Part shown: positions 34,081 to 44,517 of the stretch, in pieces
Numbering within the stretch: position 1 is the first letter of the stretch
How the letters are laid out: every line of letters begins with the position of its first letter
From: Diphasiastrum complanatum
Lineage: Eukaryota > Streptophyta > Lycopodiopsida > Lycopodiales > Lycopodiaceae
Length of the DNA: 64,000 nt
Direction of reading: 5' to 3'
Assembly: GCA_029204225.1 (NCBI GenBank)
Contig: CM055110.1
Location: 80,408 to 144,407, forward strand
Translations under genes and position numbers: made by a program
Notes under the pieces: generated by a model
Told to the model about the DNA's origin: nothing
What the model saw: the letters and a program-made list of their open reading frames with translations, nothing else
Databases searched by the model: none

Positions 34081-34400
34081 ACAGATGCAGATTATAACCG
34101 ATTATTTGATCAGTAAGAAGGAGAATAATCCAACACTCCCCCTTAATCTGAATCCTTGAATGCCTTGACCTTCAAACTTAGTTCTACACAAAACCTTCTG
34201 CGTGATTCCAAACTTAATGCTTTGGTAAAAATATCAGATGTCATATCTTGCATTCTACAGTACTACAATCTGACCTCTTCGTTGGAAACTTTGCTTCTGA
34301 TGAAATGAAACTTCAGTTCACTGTGCTTACTCTTGGAATGAAATCTAGGGCTGGCTGATAAAGCAATGGCACTTTGATTATCAGAAAATGTACATGCACT
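34081..34400 (-). pseudogene. Copia H RNase H tail, PPT and LTR start
   Basis: The minus strand reads FSDNQSAIALSASPRFHSKS, KHSELKFHFIRSKVSNEEV, then SDIFTKALS and a VKAFKDSD end: a clear copia RNase H terminus. A PPT (AAGGGGGAG, about 34,136-34,147) and LTR start TGTTGGATTATT at 34,135 follow. This is a different copia family from A-G. Confidence 0.8.
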
Positions 34401-34560
34401 ACTCCATATGTGTCTGGGTCCTCTCAAGGTCATTAGTCACCAATAGGCCTCGACGTGGAATTAAATCTCGACATGACCAATAATCTCGAACGCTGGAGGA
34501 CTGGTCTACCATATTAGGACTATTCCATGTCTGTAACTAAATATGGCTATAATAATGTAT
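34401..34560 (-). repeat. Chromovirus-like LTR fragment
   Basis: Repeats the segment at 33,585-33,730 (GGTCCTCTCA, GGCCTCGACGTGGAATTAAA, CTCGAACGCTGGAGG) and extends it to the LTR-start side (CCATGTCTGTAACTAAATATGG). Confidence 0.6.
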
Positions 34561-34900
34561 ATTGAATCAGATACTATGAGCTCTCCGAAAATATCATAAC
34601 TTCGTTTTTGTTGTTGCATTCTTGTGCTTTAGAACTCGACAATCCTTGATTTTGTGGTTGATTCTCTTGTAGTATTTGTCGAAGAATTTGGTCATGGGCT
34701 ATTGTTGATGTCGATCGTGCAATTGTTGCGGTTAGAATCAGTTTGGTCAGCTTTGGTCTTATTCTTCTTCTTGGATTGTTGCCTTTATAAATACACGACA
34801 TTCTCTTGTTATGTGATGAGGATTAGGTCTTTCCTTCATACTTCTTCAGCCCTAGATCCTAGCAAATGCAAAGATCAAAAAATGCAGAGGGTTAAGTTGT
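34561..34900. other. Gene-free stretch
   Basis: Two overlapping opposite-strand open frames without recognised motifs; not supported as genes. Confidence 0.3.
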
Positions 34901-36554
34901 CACACATAAGTTCATTTTGATGACAACATATTCATCAATCAAACTCACATGCATGCTTATGAGTTCACATCTAACACTACGATCTATTAACAATAGCCAC
35001 TACGACCTATTAACACTACCCAACAAAAGATCAAGCTTACTTCTTTTTTTTCTCTGTCTCTCTTTCTCTATGACAAAAATAAAAGCAATAATCAATTCCC
35101 ACAATTACCATATCCAATAGACATAAAGATAGTAAGAAAATATGATAGATGGGGCAAGGACATTCAGATGAAAAATCAATAGAGGTTCCACCTGAATTAA
35201 TTTGACGTTAAACATGTAAAATTAATCACAAAGTACCAGTATATATAGTGGATTTTAGGGCTTTGGCCTCACATCCTATTGACCAGTTTCCACCTCCCAA
35301 ATTATTTGAAATTTGAAATTTGGGGGGAACATCTTTTTATTCACTAACTTTACTATTAGGCCTAACAACATTTAATTGTCGCAAAAAGGCCTCAAGTCAT
35401 GCTATTAACTTTTAACTAATCAAATAACTATGTCATCATTGGGCTGGACTTACACACGCAGGTGTCAAATCCCTTTCACTTATAAATGAATAATCTAGCT
35501 AGGGTTTCCTTGATATCCGTAAACCCTCGAACAATTATGTATTGTTAACCAGAGAATGTTTGAATCACATCATGCTGACCAGTCGAACACCACATTTGGT
35601 GTCAAGATTTGTGAATGATAAGGATCAGTTGTTGTTACGTGTATTATGACATTTTGAATTGGCACCAATTGGAAGTGTTTTGGGTGGGATAGCTTCACCT
35701 ACAACTGTGTCTGCTACAGCATTATTAGAGTTGCCAAAATAAGCTAACTTACCTTTTAGATGGGCCATTTTAAGGTATTTTGTATGTATAAGATTGTTTA
35801 AGAACTTAGACCTTTAGTTGTATTAATGTTGTTAGGTAGATGAATTAGCATAAGTTGCTATAGGGATGACTAGGGTGTGTTTAGTAATGTGTAGATAGGA
35901 CAAAAAGCACCAAAAAGATTGTTTTTAGGGTTGTTGACTTAGAATGGAAAGATCATATTCGGGTAAAGAGGAATGGAAGTTAAATGGACTGAAAGCAACC
36001 GCATGTGTGATGATTGCGACCTTGATGCGGTCTTAGCAATGGAAGTTGTACCAACCATGAGAGAACTGCATACAAAACAGTGGCGGTCTTTTGTGGAGTT
36101 TTGGGAAGGCTCTTGTGGGGAGTTCGGGATTGTATAAACAGGGAACTTGTAGTCACAAAGGGGACTCTTGGTTTTACACTGGATAGCAAAAGTGTGATCA
36201 AGCGAGTAGTTTTGGTGTAGAATTGTGTCATTGCCTTCACTGTCTAGTATTATGTAAATTTCACTATTAAAATGGAATGTAACTTGAGTAATGTCTTTTC
36301 CCTTGATACGATCCTTGATGTAATGGAAATTCTAGTTTATGTGATGGTTATACTCTGCCAATTTGTTGTATTGTATTGTAATAACAGATATGTGGAATGC
36401 AATCATGTTATTCAATTTTATTGCACTTTGTGAATCATTATTAGTCAGATTTTGATATGTCAAGTTAATCAGTTATAGTTATGTTATTTGTTCTATGACA
36501 ATCTACTGATAGGAACTTTCGGTATGTTAGCAATTTACCACAATTTACCTAGCA
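34901..36554 (+). repeat. Tat-like gypsy LTR and adjoining 3' sequence
   Basis: Plus-strand counterpart of 21,324-22,960 and 44,518-45,502. The LTR end is CCTAGCA at 36,554. Relative to the 45 kb copy it lacks about 90 bp at 36,205 (between GATCAAGCG and AGTAGTTTTGG). No gene is present; the minus ORF at 35,980-36,240 is LTR sequence. Confidence 0.6.
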
Positions 36555-36560
36555 CCTTTA

Positions 36561-36735
36561 TGGATTCGTTGCCAAATCGGATTCTAGTTGGTTGTGTAAT
36601 CTGGATAGAAACAATTTTCAGTTGTGGGCAAAATCACCAGATGTAGGTGTAGAATCGTCACCAATGTCTTCATGTGCTAGTGTTTCGGATCTAGGGAGAT
36701 CCACAATTCTTCGCAGGATGGATGCTGTATCCATA
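36561..36735 (+). pseudogene. Tat-like primer site and gag start
   Basis: TGGATTCGTTGCCAA (a degraded Tat/Athila-type primer site) is followed by a frame reading LWAKSPDVGVESSPMSSCAS, then RRMDAVSIGSQLQI and a stop at about 36,755. Only the first residues match the gag at 20.8-21.3 kb before an insert begins. The same layout recurs at 45,510-45,690. Confidence 0.5.
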
Positions 36736-36739
36736 GGAT

Positions 36740-37220
36740 CACAACTACAAATATAGGCCCATTGCCACACCCATTGCCACACACATAAGACGGGGACCAG
36801 ATTTGACCCGACAACCCTTCCGTGGCAATGTTTGTGGCAATTACATGGCAAATTTTACTGCCACGCCGTCAAAGTTTTCTGTCACTGGCTCATCTTCCGA
36901 ACAGATTTGTTTGTGTTTTTTTTGCGGGGGGGGCTCAAAGCAATTCAAATTTGAAATTCACGTGGCACTGTCACGCATGGTTACGCCATGCGTGGCACTG
37001 CCACACTTGAAATTCTGGAAATTTGCCACGCGTGCCATTTTTCCAGAATGCTGAATTTGGCCACACGTGGAAAAATTCTTAAAAACGTTTTTGAAGTTTG
37101 CCATGCATGGCAAATTTTATCAGCAATCAAAAGCTTGCCACGCCGTGGCAAGTTTTCTGGAAAAAAAAAAAAAATTGGGTGTGGCACTGCCACGCAAAAA
37201 TATTTTAACAAAAAAAAAAC
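36740..37220. repeat. Palindrome-rich GCCACG/CGTGGC array 1
   Basis: Many short palindromes of two interlocking types: GTGGCACTGCCACGC (36,961, 36,990, 37,181) and TTGCCACGCGTGGCAA variants (37,022, 37,098, 37,135). Much GC-richer than its surroundings. Equivalent arrays lie at 45,700-46,085 and 52,086-52,275, on either side of the CACTA genes, as expected of subterminal transposase-binding repeats. Open frames here are incidental. Confidence 0.75.
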
Positions 37221-37303
37221 CCGTGAAATGGAAAAGGTGGGGGCCTCGATTGCATTTGCAAATAGATTTCATGAAGAGAAGCTTTTGAAAGAAAAGCTTT
37301 GGG

Positions 37304-37307
<4 letters not shown>

Positions 37308-37384
<77 letters not shown>
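37308..37384. repeat. (GA)n microsatellite
   Basis: An uninterrupted GA run of 77 bp; a smaller (GA)n occurs at 37,571-37,586. Frames through it (RERERE on plus, SLSLSL on minus) are artefacts. Confidence 0.98.
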
Positions 37385-37386
<2 letters not shown>

Positions 37387-38058
37387 GATATAATTTTGTT
37401 TGTTAGTTTTTCATTGTTTATTAATTTGTTTATTAGTTGGTTAGTGAATGATTGTTCATTGTTGGCTTTTGTAGGAAAAAAGCTATGCAATTTTGAAGGA
37501 AAGGAGACAATCCAAGCAAATGCATAAGGTATGTTAGGCATTCTAAATTTTGATAAAAAAGCTTTTGTGTGAGAGAGAGAGAGAGGTGAGATAGTTTTGT
37601 TTCTAAGTTTTTCATTGTTTATTCATGAGCTATATTATGCATTGTAAATTTTGGTAGATTGCATTTGAGTCATAAAGTGCATTTTCATAGTATCTTCAAC
37701 TTGGTGAGATTGATGTAACAATGATTAATGGTTTTTAACTTAACAATGATTCTTTGATTTGTATTCTAACAATGACTATTTGACGTGTAATCTAACAATG
37801 ATTTGGTTTTCATTGTTTGCTTTTATAGAGAAAAAAAGAGATGCATCTTAGAAGGAATTAAAGATCATTCAAACAATAGATGAGGTATGTTTTTATCATC
37901 TTAAATTGATGTTTTTGTTTGTATATATTTACAACAAATTTATACAAGATGAAATAGAAAAACATAAACAATAAACAATCATTCCATACATAATGAGATA
38001 GAGATGATCAAATACAAAAGTTTATATTCATAATTCAAAAAAGTGTACATATTCGCAT
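37385..38058. other. Gene-free stretch beside a spliced gene fragment
   Basis: AT-rich. Two short exon-like blocks end in GGTATGTT (37,530 and 37,886) and each is preceded by a TAG/GAAAAAA context (GAAAAAAGCTATGCAA, GAAAAAAAGAGATGCAT), hinting at repeated small exons on the plus strand. Too weak to call. Confidence 0.3.
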
Positions 38059-38560
38059 CTAATTCATGAAAAGAGCATTGATACTGATACCCTTTTTTTT
38101 TAACTTTTGCAAATATGTCCACTACATACACATTCACAAAACAAATTAATAATTATTAGCCAAACACTTGTCATAAAATTGAAATGAAATACAAATTGAG
38201 TACCAAAATTAAAAGAAATACAAATTATGTAACAAAAAATTACCCGTGGATGTACGCCTTGTGCCGCAAGATGATCAACCAAGGCACTATAGCCTTGGCG
38301 ATATCCGATATTGTGCTTGGCATTTGTATACTTACACCCATAATCTTCAACCTACATCAACACAAATCGATGATTAGAAAAAAGCAAAAAATTATTGGTA
38401 AACAATAAAAATATGAAATGCAATTAGCTAAAAGATAGTTGCTTACAAATTGGACATGCATATTGGCCTTGTCTCCCGATCCAAGGTGAGATTGGCCTAA
38501 AAGATTAAGCCTTGATTTTGTTGCCTCTCTTTGTTGTTTAAAGTGCTCGGAATTAGGACG
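38059..38560 (-). pseudogene. Unrecognised spliced gene fragment (three exons)
   Basis: Minus-strand exons with canonical junctions: 38,560-38,447 (SEHFKQQREATKSRLNLLGQ, ends NMHVQF), intron GTAAGC to GATGTAG, 38,351-38,244 (36 codons, VEDYGCKYTNAKHNIGYRQG to AAQGVHPR), intron GTAATT to TGTATGTAG, 38,121-38,059 (WTYLQKLKKKGISINALFMN, stop). Phases agree at both junctions and there is no internal stop. The 5' part is cut off where copia C begins at about 38,575. I do not recognise the family. It lies beside a palindrome array, so it may be an accessory transposon gene or a captured host fragment. Confidence 0.5.
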
Positions 38561-38574
38561 CTTGGATTTATAAA

Positions 38575-39577
38575 AGCCTCATAAGGCTTGATCTTCTTGG
38601 AGAATGACTTTGACAAGCCAATAGCTTTGGCCTCTTTGATCATAGAGAGCATGGATTTGTAGTTGGGATGTCCCAACCTCCTATGCCATAATTCCTCCAT
38701 AGAGAGCTTGTTCAGAAGAGCAACATTACAAGCATTCACATACTCATTTGGATCTAGTTTATAGATGCCTCCAAATCTAGATCCTAATGCAAGTATCTCA
38801 TCATATATTCTTGATAGTGCAAGTATCAACATTGAATTTTACATCAAGGCCATTATCAAGCAATTGGCCAACACTAATGAGAATCTTCGTAAGCTTAGGT
38901 ACATAAAGAACTTTAGAGAGAGAAATAACTTTAGAGGATGCAAGCTTCAAGAGAATGTTCCCTATGCCTTCAATAGGACATTCAAAATCATTTGTAGTGT
39001 ATATTGATTTCTTGACTCCATCACAAGGTGCAATAGAAGAGAAAGAGTCCTTGGAGCTACACATATGTGAAGAGGCTCCACTATCAATATACCATACGCC
39101 GTCCTTCTTGAAACGAGTAGATGAGAAACTAGAGACCATAAGAGATCCCTCTCCATCACTTGCAATAGTGTCTTCCTTCTCATTGGTAATGTTGGCTTGC
39201 TTGAGTTGATTCTTCTTCTTGAAGCAATTGGTGGCGTAATGGCCTTTCTTGCCACAATAAAAGCACTTGATCTTCTTCTTCTTGAGCTTGGATGATGAAG
39301 AATTAGAGGAATCATCTTCCTCCTCATCTTTGTCTTTGGATTTGACTTTGTCCTTGCCTGAGGATTGTTGATGTTGGTTGTTGCTCCTCCCTTTGTGCTT
39401 ATCCTTGGCAAAGAGAGCTTTGCCATCATTACGAATGAGAGAAAGCTTGTCCATCCTCAAGAGCTTGTACTCTTGTCTCGATTCTTCTGAAATTAGCACA
39501 CTTTGGAGAGCCTCAAAACTTGGTAGCTCCTCCTTAATGGCATAGGATTGGACAAGGTTATCAAATTCACTTCTCAA
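38575..39577 (-). pseudogene. Copia C repeat unit 1 (truncated)
   Basis: The open frame 39,577-38,801 (258 aa) runs through gag, an intact knuckle CFYCGKKGHYATNC and protease WYIDSGASSHM without the linker stop found in units 2 and 3. A frameshift near 38,810 leads to 38,832-38,580 (pre-integrase HRRLGHPNYKSM). It breaks off at about 38,575 at the spliced gene fragment. Confidence 0.88.
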
Positions 39578-39592
39578 GCCATTGAGAATGAC

Positions 39593-41074
39593 TTAGAGTA
39601 GCTCATTTTGATTGATGGAATCACCAATACAAGCAAGTTCTCTATGAATATCTTTTACTCTCAAAACATAACTACATGCACTCTCGTCACTCTTTTGGCT
39701 ACTTTGAAAGATTTGATTCCTAAGAGTGAGAAGCCTAAAGGTAATCTTAGCCTCATAGATAGTCTTGGGACAATCCCAAGCTTCTTTGGCTATTGCACCT
39801 CCATCACTTCTAAGAGCTTTAATCTTGAATGAGAATTGCTTCTTTACGTAAGCTTTGAAAATAATGAAATGATCAAACACCATAGATTTAAAAGCAAGAA
39901 GATATATCCAAGTGAATGTTGTGTAATCATCAACGAAAGTAACAAAACAAGTGGCTCCTCCCTTTCCTGTAGTTGATGAGAAATGCACATCCAAGTGGAT
40001 TAACTCCAAAGGATGCTTGCTTTTGATAGAAGATCTTGTAAATGGCTTTTTGTGAGATTTAGCAGTAGCACAAGCCTCACAAGGCTTGATCTTCGTGGAG
40101 AGTGACTTTGGCAAGCCAATAGCTTTGGCTTCTTTGATCATAGAGAGCATGGATTTGTAGTTGGGATGTCCCAACCTCCTATGCCATAATTTCTCCATAG
40201 AGAGCTTGTTCACAAGAGCAACATTACAAGCATTCCCATACTCATTTGGATCTAGTTTATAGATGCCACTAAATCTAGATCCTAATGCAAGTATCTCATC
40301 ATTCTTCTTGATAGTGCAAGTATCAATATTGAATTTTACATCAAGGCCATTATCAAGCAATTGGCCAACATTAATAAGATTCTTGGTAAGCTTAGGTACA
40401 TAAAGAACTTTAGAGAGAGAAAGAACTTTAGAGGATGCAAGCTTCAAGGGAATGTTCCCTATGCCTTCAATAGGACATTCAAAATCATTTGCAGTGTATA
40501 TTGATTCCTTGACTCCATCATAAGGTGCAATAGAAGAGAAAGAGTCCTTGGAGCTACACATATGTGAAGAGGCTCCACTATCAATATACCATAGGCCATC
40601 CTTCTTGAAAGGAGTAGATGAGAAACTAGAGACCATAAGAGATCCCTCCCCATCACTTGCAATAGTGTCTTCCTTCTCATTGGTAATGTTGGCTTGCTTG
40701 AGTTGATTCTTCTTCTTGAAGCAATTGGTGGCATAATGACCTTTCTTGACACAATAAAAGCACTTGATCTTCTTCTTATTGAGCTTGGATGATCAAGCAT
40801 TAGAGGAATCATATTCCTCCTCATCTTTGTCTTTGGATTTGAATTTGTCCTTGCTTGAGGATTGTTGATGTTGGTTGTTGCTCCTCCCTTTGAGCTTATC
40901 CTTGGCAAAGAGAGCTTTGCCATCATTACGAATGAGAGAAAGCTTGTCCATCCTCAAGAGCTTGTACTCTTGTCTCGATTCTTCTGAAATTAGCACACTT
41001 TGGAGAGCCTCAAAACTTGGTAGCTCCTCCTCAATGGCATAGGATTGGACAAGGTTATCAAATTCACTTCTCAA
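39593..41074 (-). pseudogene. Copia C repeat unit 2
   Basis: Near-identical to unit 3 (gag 41,074-40,793; protease-integrase-gag chimera 40,636-39,593, 347 aa). Visible differences are single residues, such as KNDEILA here against KNNEILA in unit 3. It shares the linker TGA and the CVKK knuckle with unit 3. Confidence 0.88.
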
Positions 41075-41089
41075 GCCATTGAGAATGAC

Positions 41090-42571
41090 TTAGAGTAGCT
41101 CATTTTGATTGATGGAATCACCAATACAAGCAAGTTCTCTATGAATATCTTTTACTCTCAAAACATAACTACATGCACTCTCGTCACTCTTTTGGCTACT
41201 TTGAAAGATTTGATTCCTAAGAGTGAGAAGCCTAAAGGTATTCTTAGCCTCATAGATAGTCTTGGGACAATCCCAAGCTTCTTTGGCTATTGCACCTCCA
41301 TCACTTCTAAGAGCTTTAATCTTGAATGAGAATTGCTTCTTTACGTAAGCTTTGAAAATAATGAAATGATCAAACACCATAGATTTAAAAGCAAGAAGAT
41401 ATATCCAAGTGAATGTTGTGTAATCATCAACGAAAGTAACAAAACAAGTGGCTCCTCCCTTTCCTGTAGTTGATGAGAAATGCACATCCAAGTGGATTAA
41501 CTCCAAAGGATGCTTGCTTTTGATAGAAGATCTTGTAAATGGCTTTTTGTGAGATTTAGCAGTAGCACAAGCCTCACAAGGCTTGATCTTCGTGGAGAGT
41601 GACTTTGGCAAGCCAATAGCTTTGGCTTCTTTGATCATAGAGAGCATGGATTTGTAGTTGGGATGTCCCAACCTCCTATGCCATAATTTCTCCATAGAGA
41701 GCTTGTTCACAAGAGCAACATTACAAGCATTCCCATACTCATTTGGATCTAGTTTATAGATGCCACTAAATCTAGATCCTAATGCAAGTATCTCATTATT
41801 CTTCTTGATAGTGCAAGTATCAATATTGAATTTTACATCAAGGCCATTATCAAGCAATTGGCCAACATTAATAAGATTCTTGGTAAGCTTAGGTACATAA
41901 AGAACTTTAGAGAGAGAAAGAACTTTAGAGGATGCAAGCTTCAAGGGAATGTTCCCTATGCCTTCAATAGGACATTCAAAGTCATTTGCAGTGTATATTG
42001 ATTCCTTGACTCCATCATAAGGTGCAATAGAAGAGAAAGAGTCCTTGGAGCTACACATATGTGAAGAGGCTCCACTATCAATATACCATAGGCCATCCTT
42101 CTTGAAAGGAGTAGATGAGAAACTAGAGACCATAAGAGATCCCTCCCCATCACTTGCAATAGTGTCTTCCTTCTCATTGGTAATGTTGGCTTGCTTGAGT
42201 TGATTCTTCTTCTTGAAGCAATTGGTGGCATAATGACCTTTCTTGACACAATAAAAGCACTTGATCTTCTTCTTATTGAGCTTGGATGATCAAGCATTAG
42301 AGGAATCATATTCCTCCTCATCTTTGTCTTTGGATTTGAATTTGTCCTTGCTTGAGGATTGTTGATGTTGGTTGTTGCTCCTCCCTTTGTGCTTATCCTT
42401 GGCAAAGAGAGCTTTGTCATCATTACGAATGAGAGAAAGCTTGTCCATCCTCAAGAGCTTGAACTCTTGTCTCGATTCTTCTGAAATTAGCACACTTTGG
42501 AGAGCCTCAAAACTTGGTAGCTCCTTCTTAATGGCATAGGATTGGACAAGGTTATCAAATTCACTTCTCAA
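41090..42571 (-). pseudogene. Copia C repeat unit 3 (gag-protease-integrase-gag chimera)
   Basis: Minus-strand frames: 42,571-42,290 (gag C-part, MRSEFDNLVQSYAIKKELPS), a stop, the knuckle CFYCVKKGHYATNC with its first Cys intact, then 42,133-41,090 (347 aa). The latter holds protease WYIDSGASSHM, pre-integrase HRRLGHPNYKSM, CEACATAKSHKKPF, integrase LIHLDVHF and FVDDYTTFTWIY, then the abrupt fusion to gag sequence KEAWDCPKTIYEA. The Asp-containing LRSDGG box is cut by the junction and the catalytic Glu region is absent. Confidence 0.88.
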
Positions 42572-42586
42572 GCCATTGAGAATGAC

Positions 42587-43036
42587 TTAGAGTAGCTCAT
42601 TTTGATTGATGGAATCACCAATACAAGCAAGTTCTCTATGAATATCTTTTACTCTCAAAACATAACTAGATGCACTCTCGTCACTCTTTTGGCTACTTTG
42701 AAAGATTTGATTCCTAAGAGTGAGAAGCCTAGAGGTATTCTTAGCCTCATAGATAGTCTTGAGACAATCCCAAGCTTCTTTGGTTGTTGTACAAGTACCT
42801 ATCTCCCTCAATATCTCATTAGAGACATTCATCTTAATGTAGTGGAGAGCCATCCTAGCTCTCTTTTTGTATTTTTGAACCTCTTGAAGATCTTGTGGTT
42901 CTTCTTCAAGCCCAAGAACTACGTCCATCATGTCTTGAAGGATCAAGATGGACTCCATCCTCATTTTCCAAATTGAATAGTTTGAAGTGGACAATATTTC
43001 ACTTGGTTCCAACAAGGATGAACCCATTGAAGACAT
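42587..43036 (-). pseudogene. Copia C gag N-terminal part
   Basis: Likely start MSSMGSSLLEPSEILSTSNY at 43,036; the longer frame from 43,090 adds 18 residues that look like leader. It continues WKMRMESILILQDMMDVV, KEAWDCLKTIYEAKNTSRLL to INQNELL and a TAA at 42,587, where related elements have a sense codon before VILNGL. The same stop is present at the equivalent site of every unit, so it predates the amplification. Confidence 0.88.
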
Positions 43037-43779
43037 TTGAAGTGAAGAAAACTCAAATGATGAACAATAAATATTGGTACACACTCTCAATAGGATCCAA
43101 TAATGGAGTACGATCTCCTCCTATGAAAAATCTTGCAACTATTTGCGAATTGATTCTCACCAGCTACACAAATCTCTCTAAAACAAGATCTATTTCACAT
43201 CAAATGCTGGAGTATGGGCAAAGTTAGGATCAAACACTCCTAACACGTGTAAAGTACACTAAGAAACTAAATTTGACTCAAATACAATCATATTGCATGA
43301 AACAAAATGGCTAACATCCCAAAATAGTGCCTAGATCACATATAGATGAGATTGATAAGCATTCAACTATGATTTTAGATCAACCAAGCAATCTCTTGAC
43401 CAAACCAAATGTGTCCACCCAGGTCTAGGTGCCCTACCTAACCCTCTTCAAAAGCTTATAGCTTCTGATTGGCTCAACCAAATGGAATGAAACTGATTGC
43501 ATCAAAAACTAGACAAAAATAGCTTCAAAACAAGCTATCAAACAAGATAAATGGATCAAGCATGAGAGAGAACTCCAAAACTAAAATTACATGTTCCTGA
43601 CACATGTCTGAGCACCTGATTTTGTACAGTACCAGGTCAGACTCAATCAATGTCCTTTTGATCTCTTTTGATCCAAAATTGAACAAGATAGCTAGGAAAA
43701 TGGATCTTGACAATTTTTACCTCAAGATTGATGAATAGTTTTCACTTAAATGGATCAAAATGCATGGTAACCTTAGGTA
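43037..43779 (-). other. Copia C leader
   Basis: Untranslated leader between primer site and gag. It contains ACACGTGT motifs (43,229) like those in the LTRs. No other gene. Confidence 0.6.
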
Positions 43780-43792
43780 GGCTCTAATACCA
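43780..43792 (-). other. Primer-binding site of copia C
   Basis: Minus-strand TGGTATTAGAGCC abuts the LTR end; one base differs from the consensus copia primer site. Confidence 0.85.
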
Positions 43793-44517
43793 TGTTGATT
43801 TCACACGTGTGGACTATCCACAGCATGTACTTGTGATCTCCTAAGGTGTGTAGATGCACCAAGATCAAGACTAGATTGAGATTCAAGATCGATCTTTGAT
43901 TCTATGGCAAAAACGCACTACTACATGCATTCAATCACTTCCAACTCTCACTCACACGTGTGGGAAGTATTAAGAAATTATTTTTAAGTAAAAACAAGCT
44001 GCTCTCCTCGAGTAGAGAGAGAAATTCATCATGAGCTCTCAGGTAGATAGAGAAAGCTAGAAATCCAATAACACTCAAAATCCACTCAATCTCCAAAATC
44101 AATTAGATCCAAATGAGGAGTACAATGATAATAGTAGATCCACGAGATACCATTATGCTTAACTATGATTGGACCACACTTTTGCCACCTCTTAATCCTA
44201 TTGGACCATTGATCCATGCACCTCTTAACTCTATTGGACCATTTTCAAGCAAAGCTCAAAATTCTTATTGGACCCCTCTAAATCCTATTGAACCTCTTAG
44301 AATTCATCAAACAAAAGAATTACACTTGTCTACACTCCAATTGGCATGAGTTTAGAATCTTACTCTATTTTGGCTCAATAGTGGCATTACAAGTGGAAAT
44401 GCATAATTTGCCATCTATGCCAAATTTGTTCCTATCAACATCCTACACCTAGATGCTTGATATTAAAAACATAAGACCCCTATATCTACAATAGATAATC
44501 TTTTTCAATTCTTCACA
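43793..44517 (-). repeat. 5' LTR of copia C
   Basis: 725 bp, minus-strand TGTGAAGAATTGAAAAAG to CACACGTGTGAAATCAACA. It contains two further ACACGTGTG motifs (43,953 area). No second LTR copy is in the window. Flank 44,518 onward is Tat-like LTR. Confidence 0.85.

Larger units (their letters stand above)
38575..42790 (-). repeat. 1,497-bp tandem array in copia C
   Basis: Equivalent points are spaced exactly 1,497 bp (gag stop at 39,593, 41,090, 42,587; integrase chimera ends at 39,593 and 41,090). Junctions at about 39,792 and 41,289 fuse integrase ALRSDGG to gag AIAKEAWD. The two right-hand units share derived changes absent from the left unit: a TGA in the linker (SSNA then stop) and the knuckle change CGKK to CVKK. 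The final two units are therefore the youngest duplicates. Confidence 0.95.
38575..44517 (-). mobile_element. Copia element C, minus strand, 3' truncated, internally amplified
   Basis: The 5' LTR (44,517-43,793), primer site, leader and gag start are in normal order. From gag onward a 1,497-bp block running from mid-gag through knuckle and protease to mid-integrase is repeated head to tail about 2.8 times. The element ends abruptly at about 38,575 in pre-integrase sequence. No RT, RNase H or 3' LTR is present. It entered a Tat-like LTR at 44,518. Confidence 0.9.

Noticed and set aside
37269-37541. Open frames through the (GA)n tract (RERERE or SLSLSL)
   Set aside because: Low-complexity artefact of the dinucleotide repeat; no motif outside it.
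38955-42976. 155-aa minus-strand frames (MMAKLSLPRIS...) repeated three times and plus-strand 74-aa frames
   Set aside because: Alternate-frame and antisense shadows of the copia C repeat units; their repetition is only that of the array.
44113-44349. 78-aa plus frame with repeated LNPIGP-like units
   Set aside because: Lies inside the copia C 5' LTR on the opposite strand; simple local repetition of CCTATTGGACC, no gene context.
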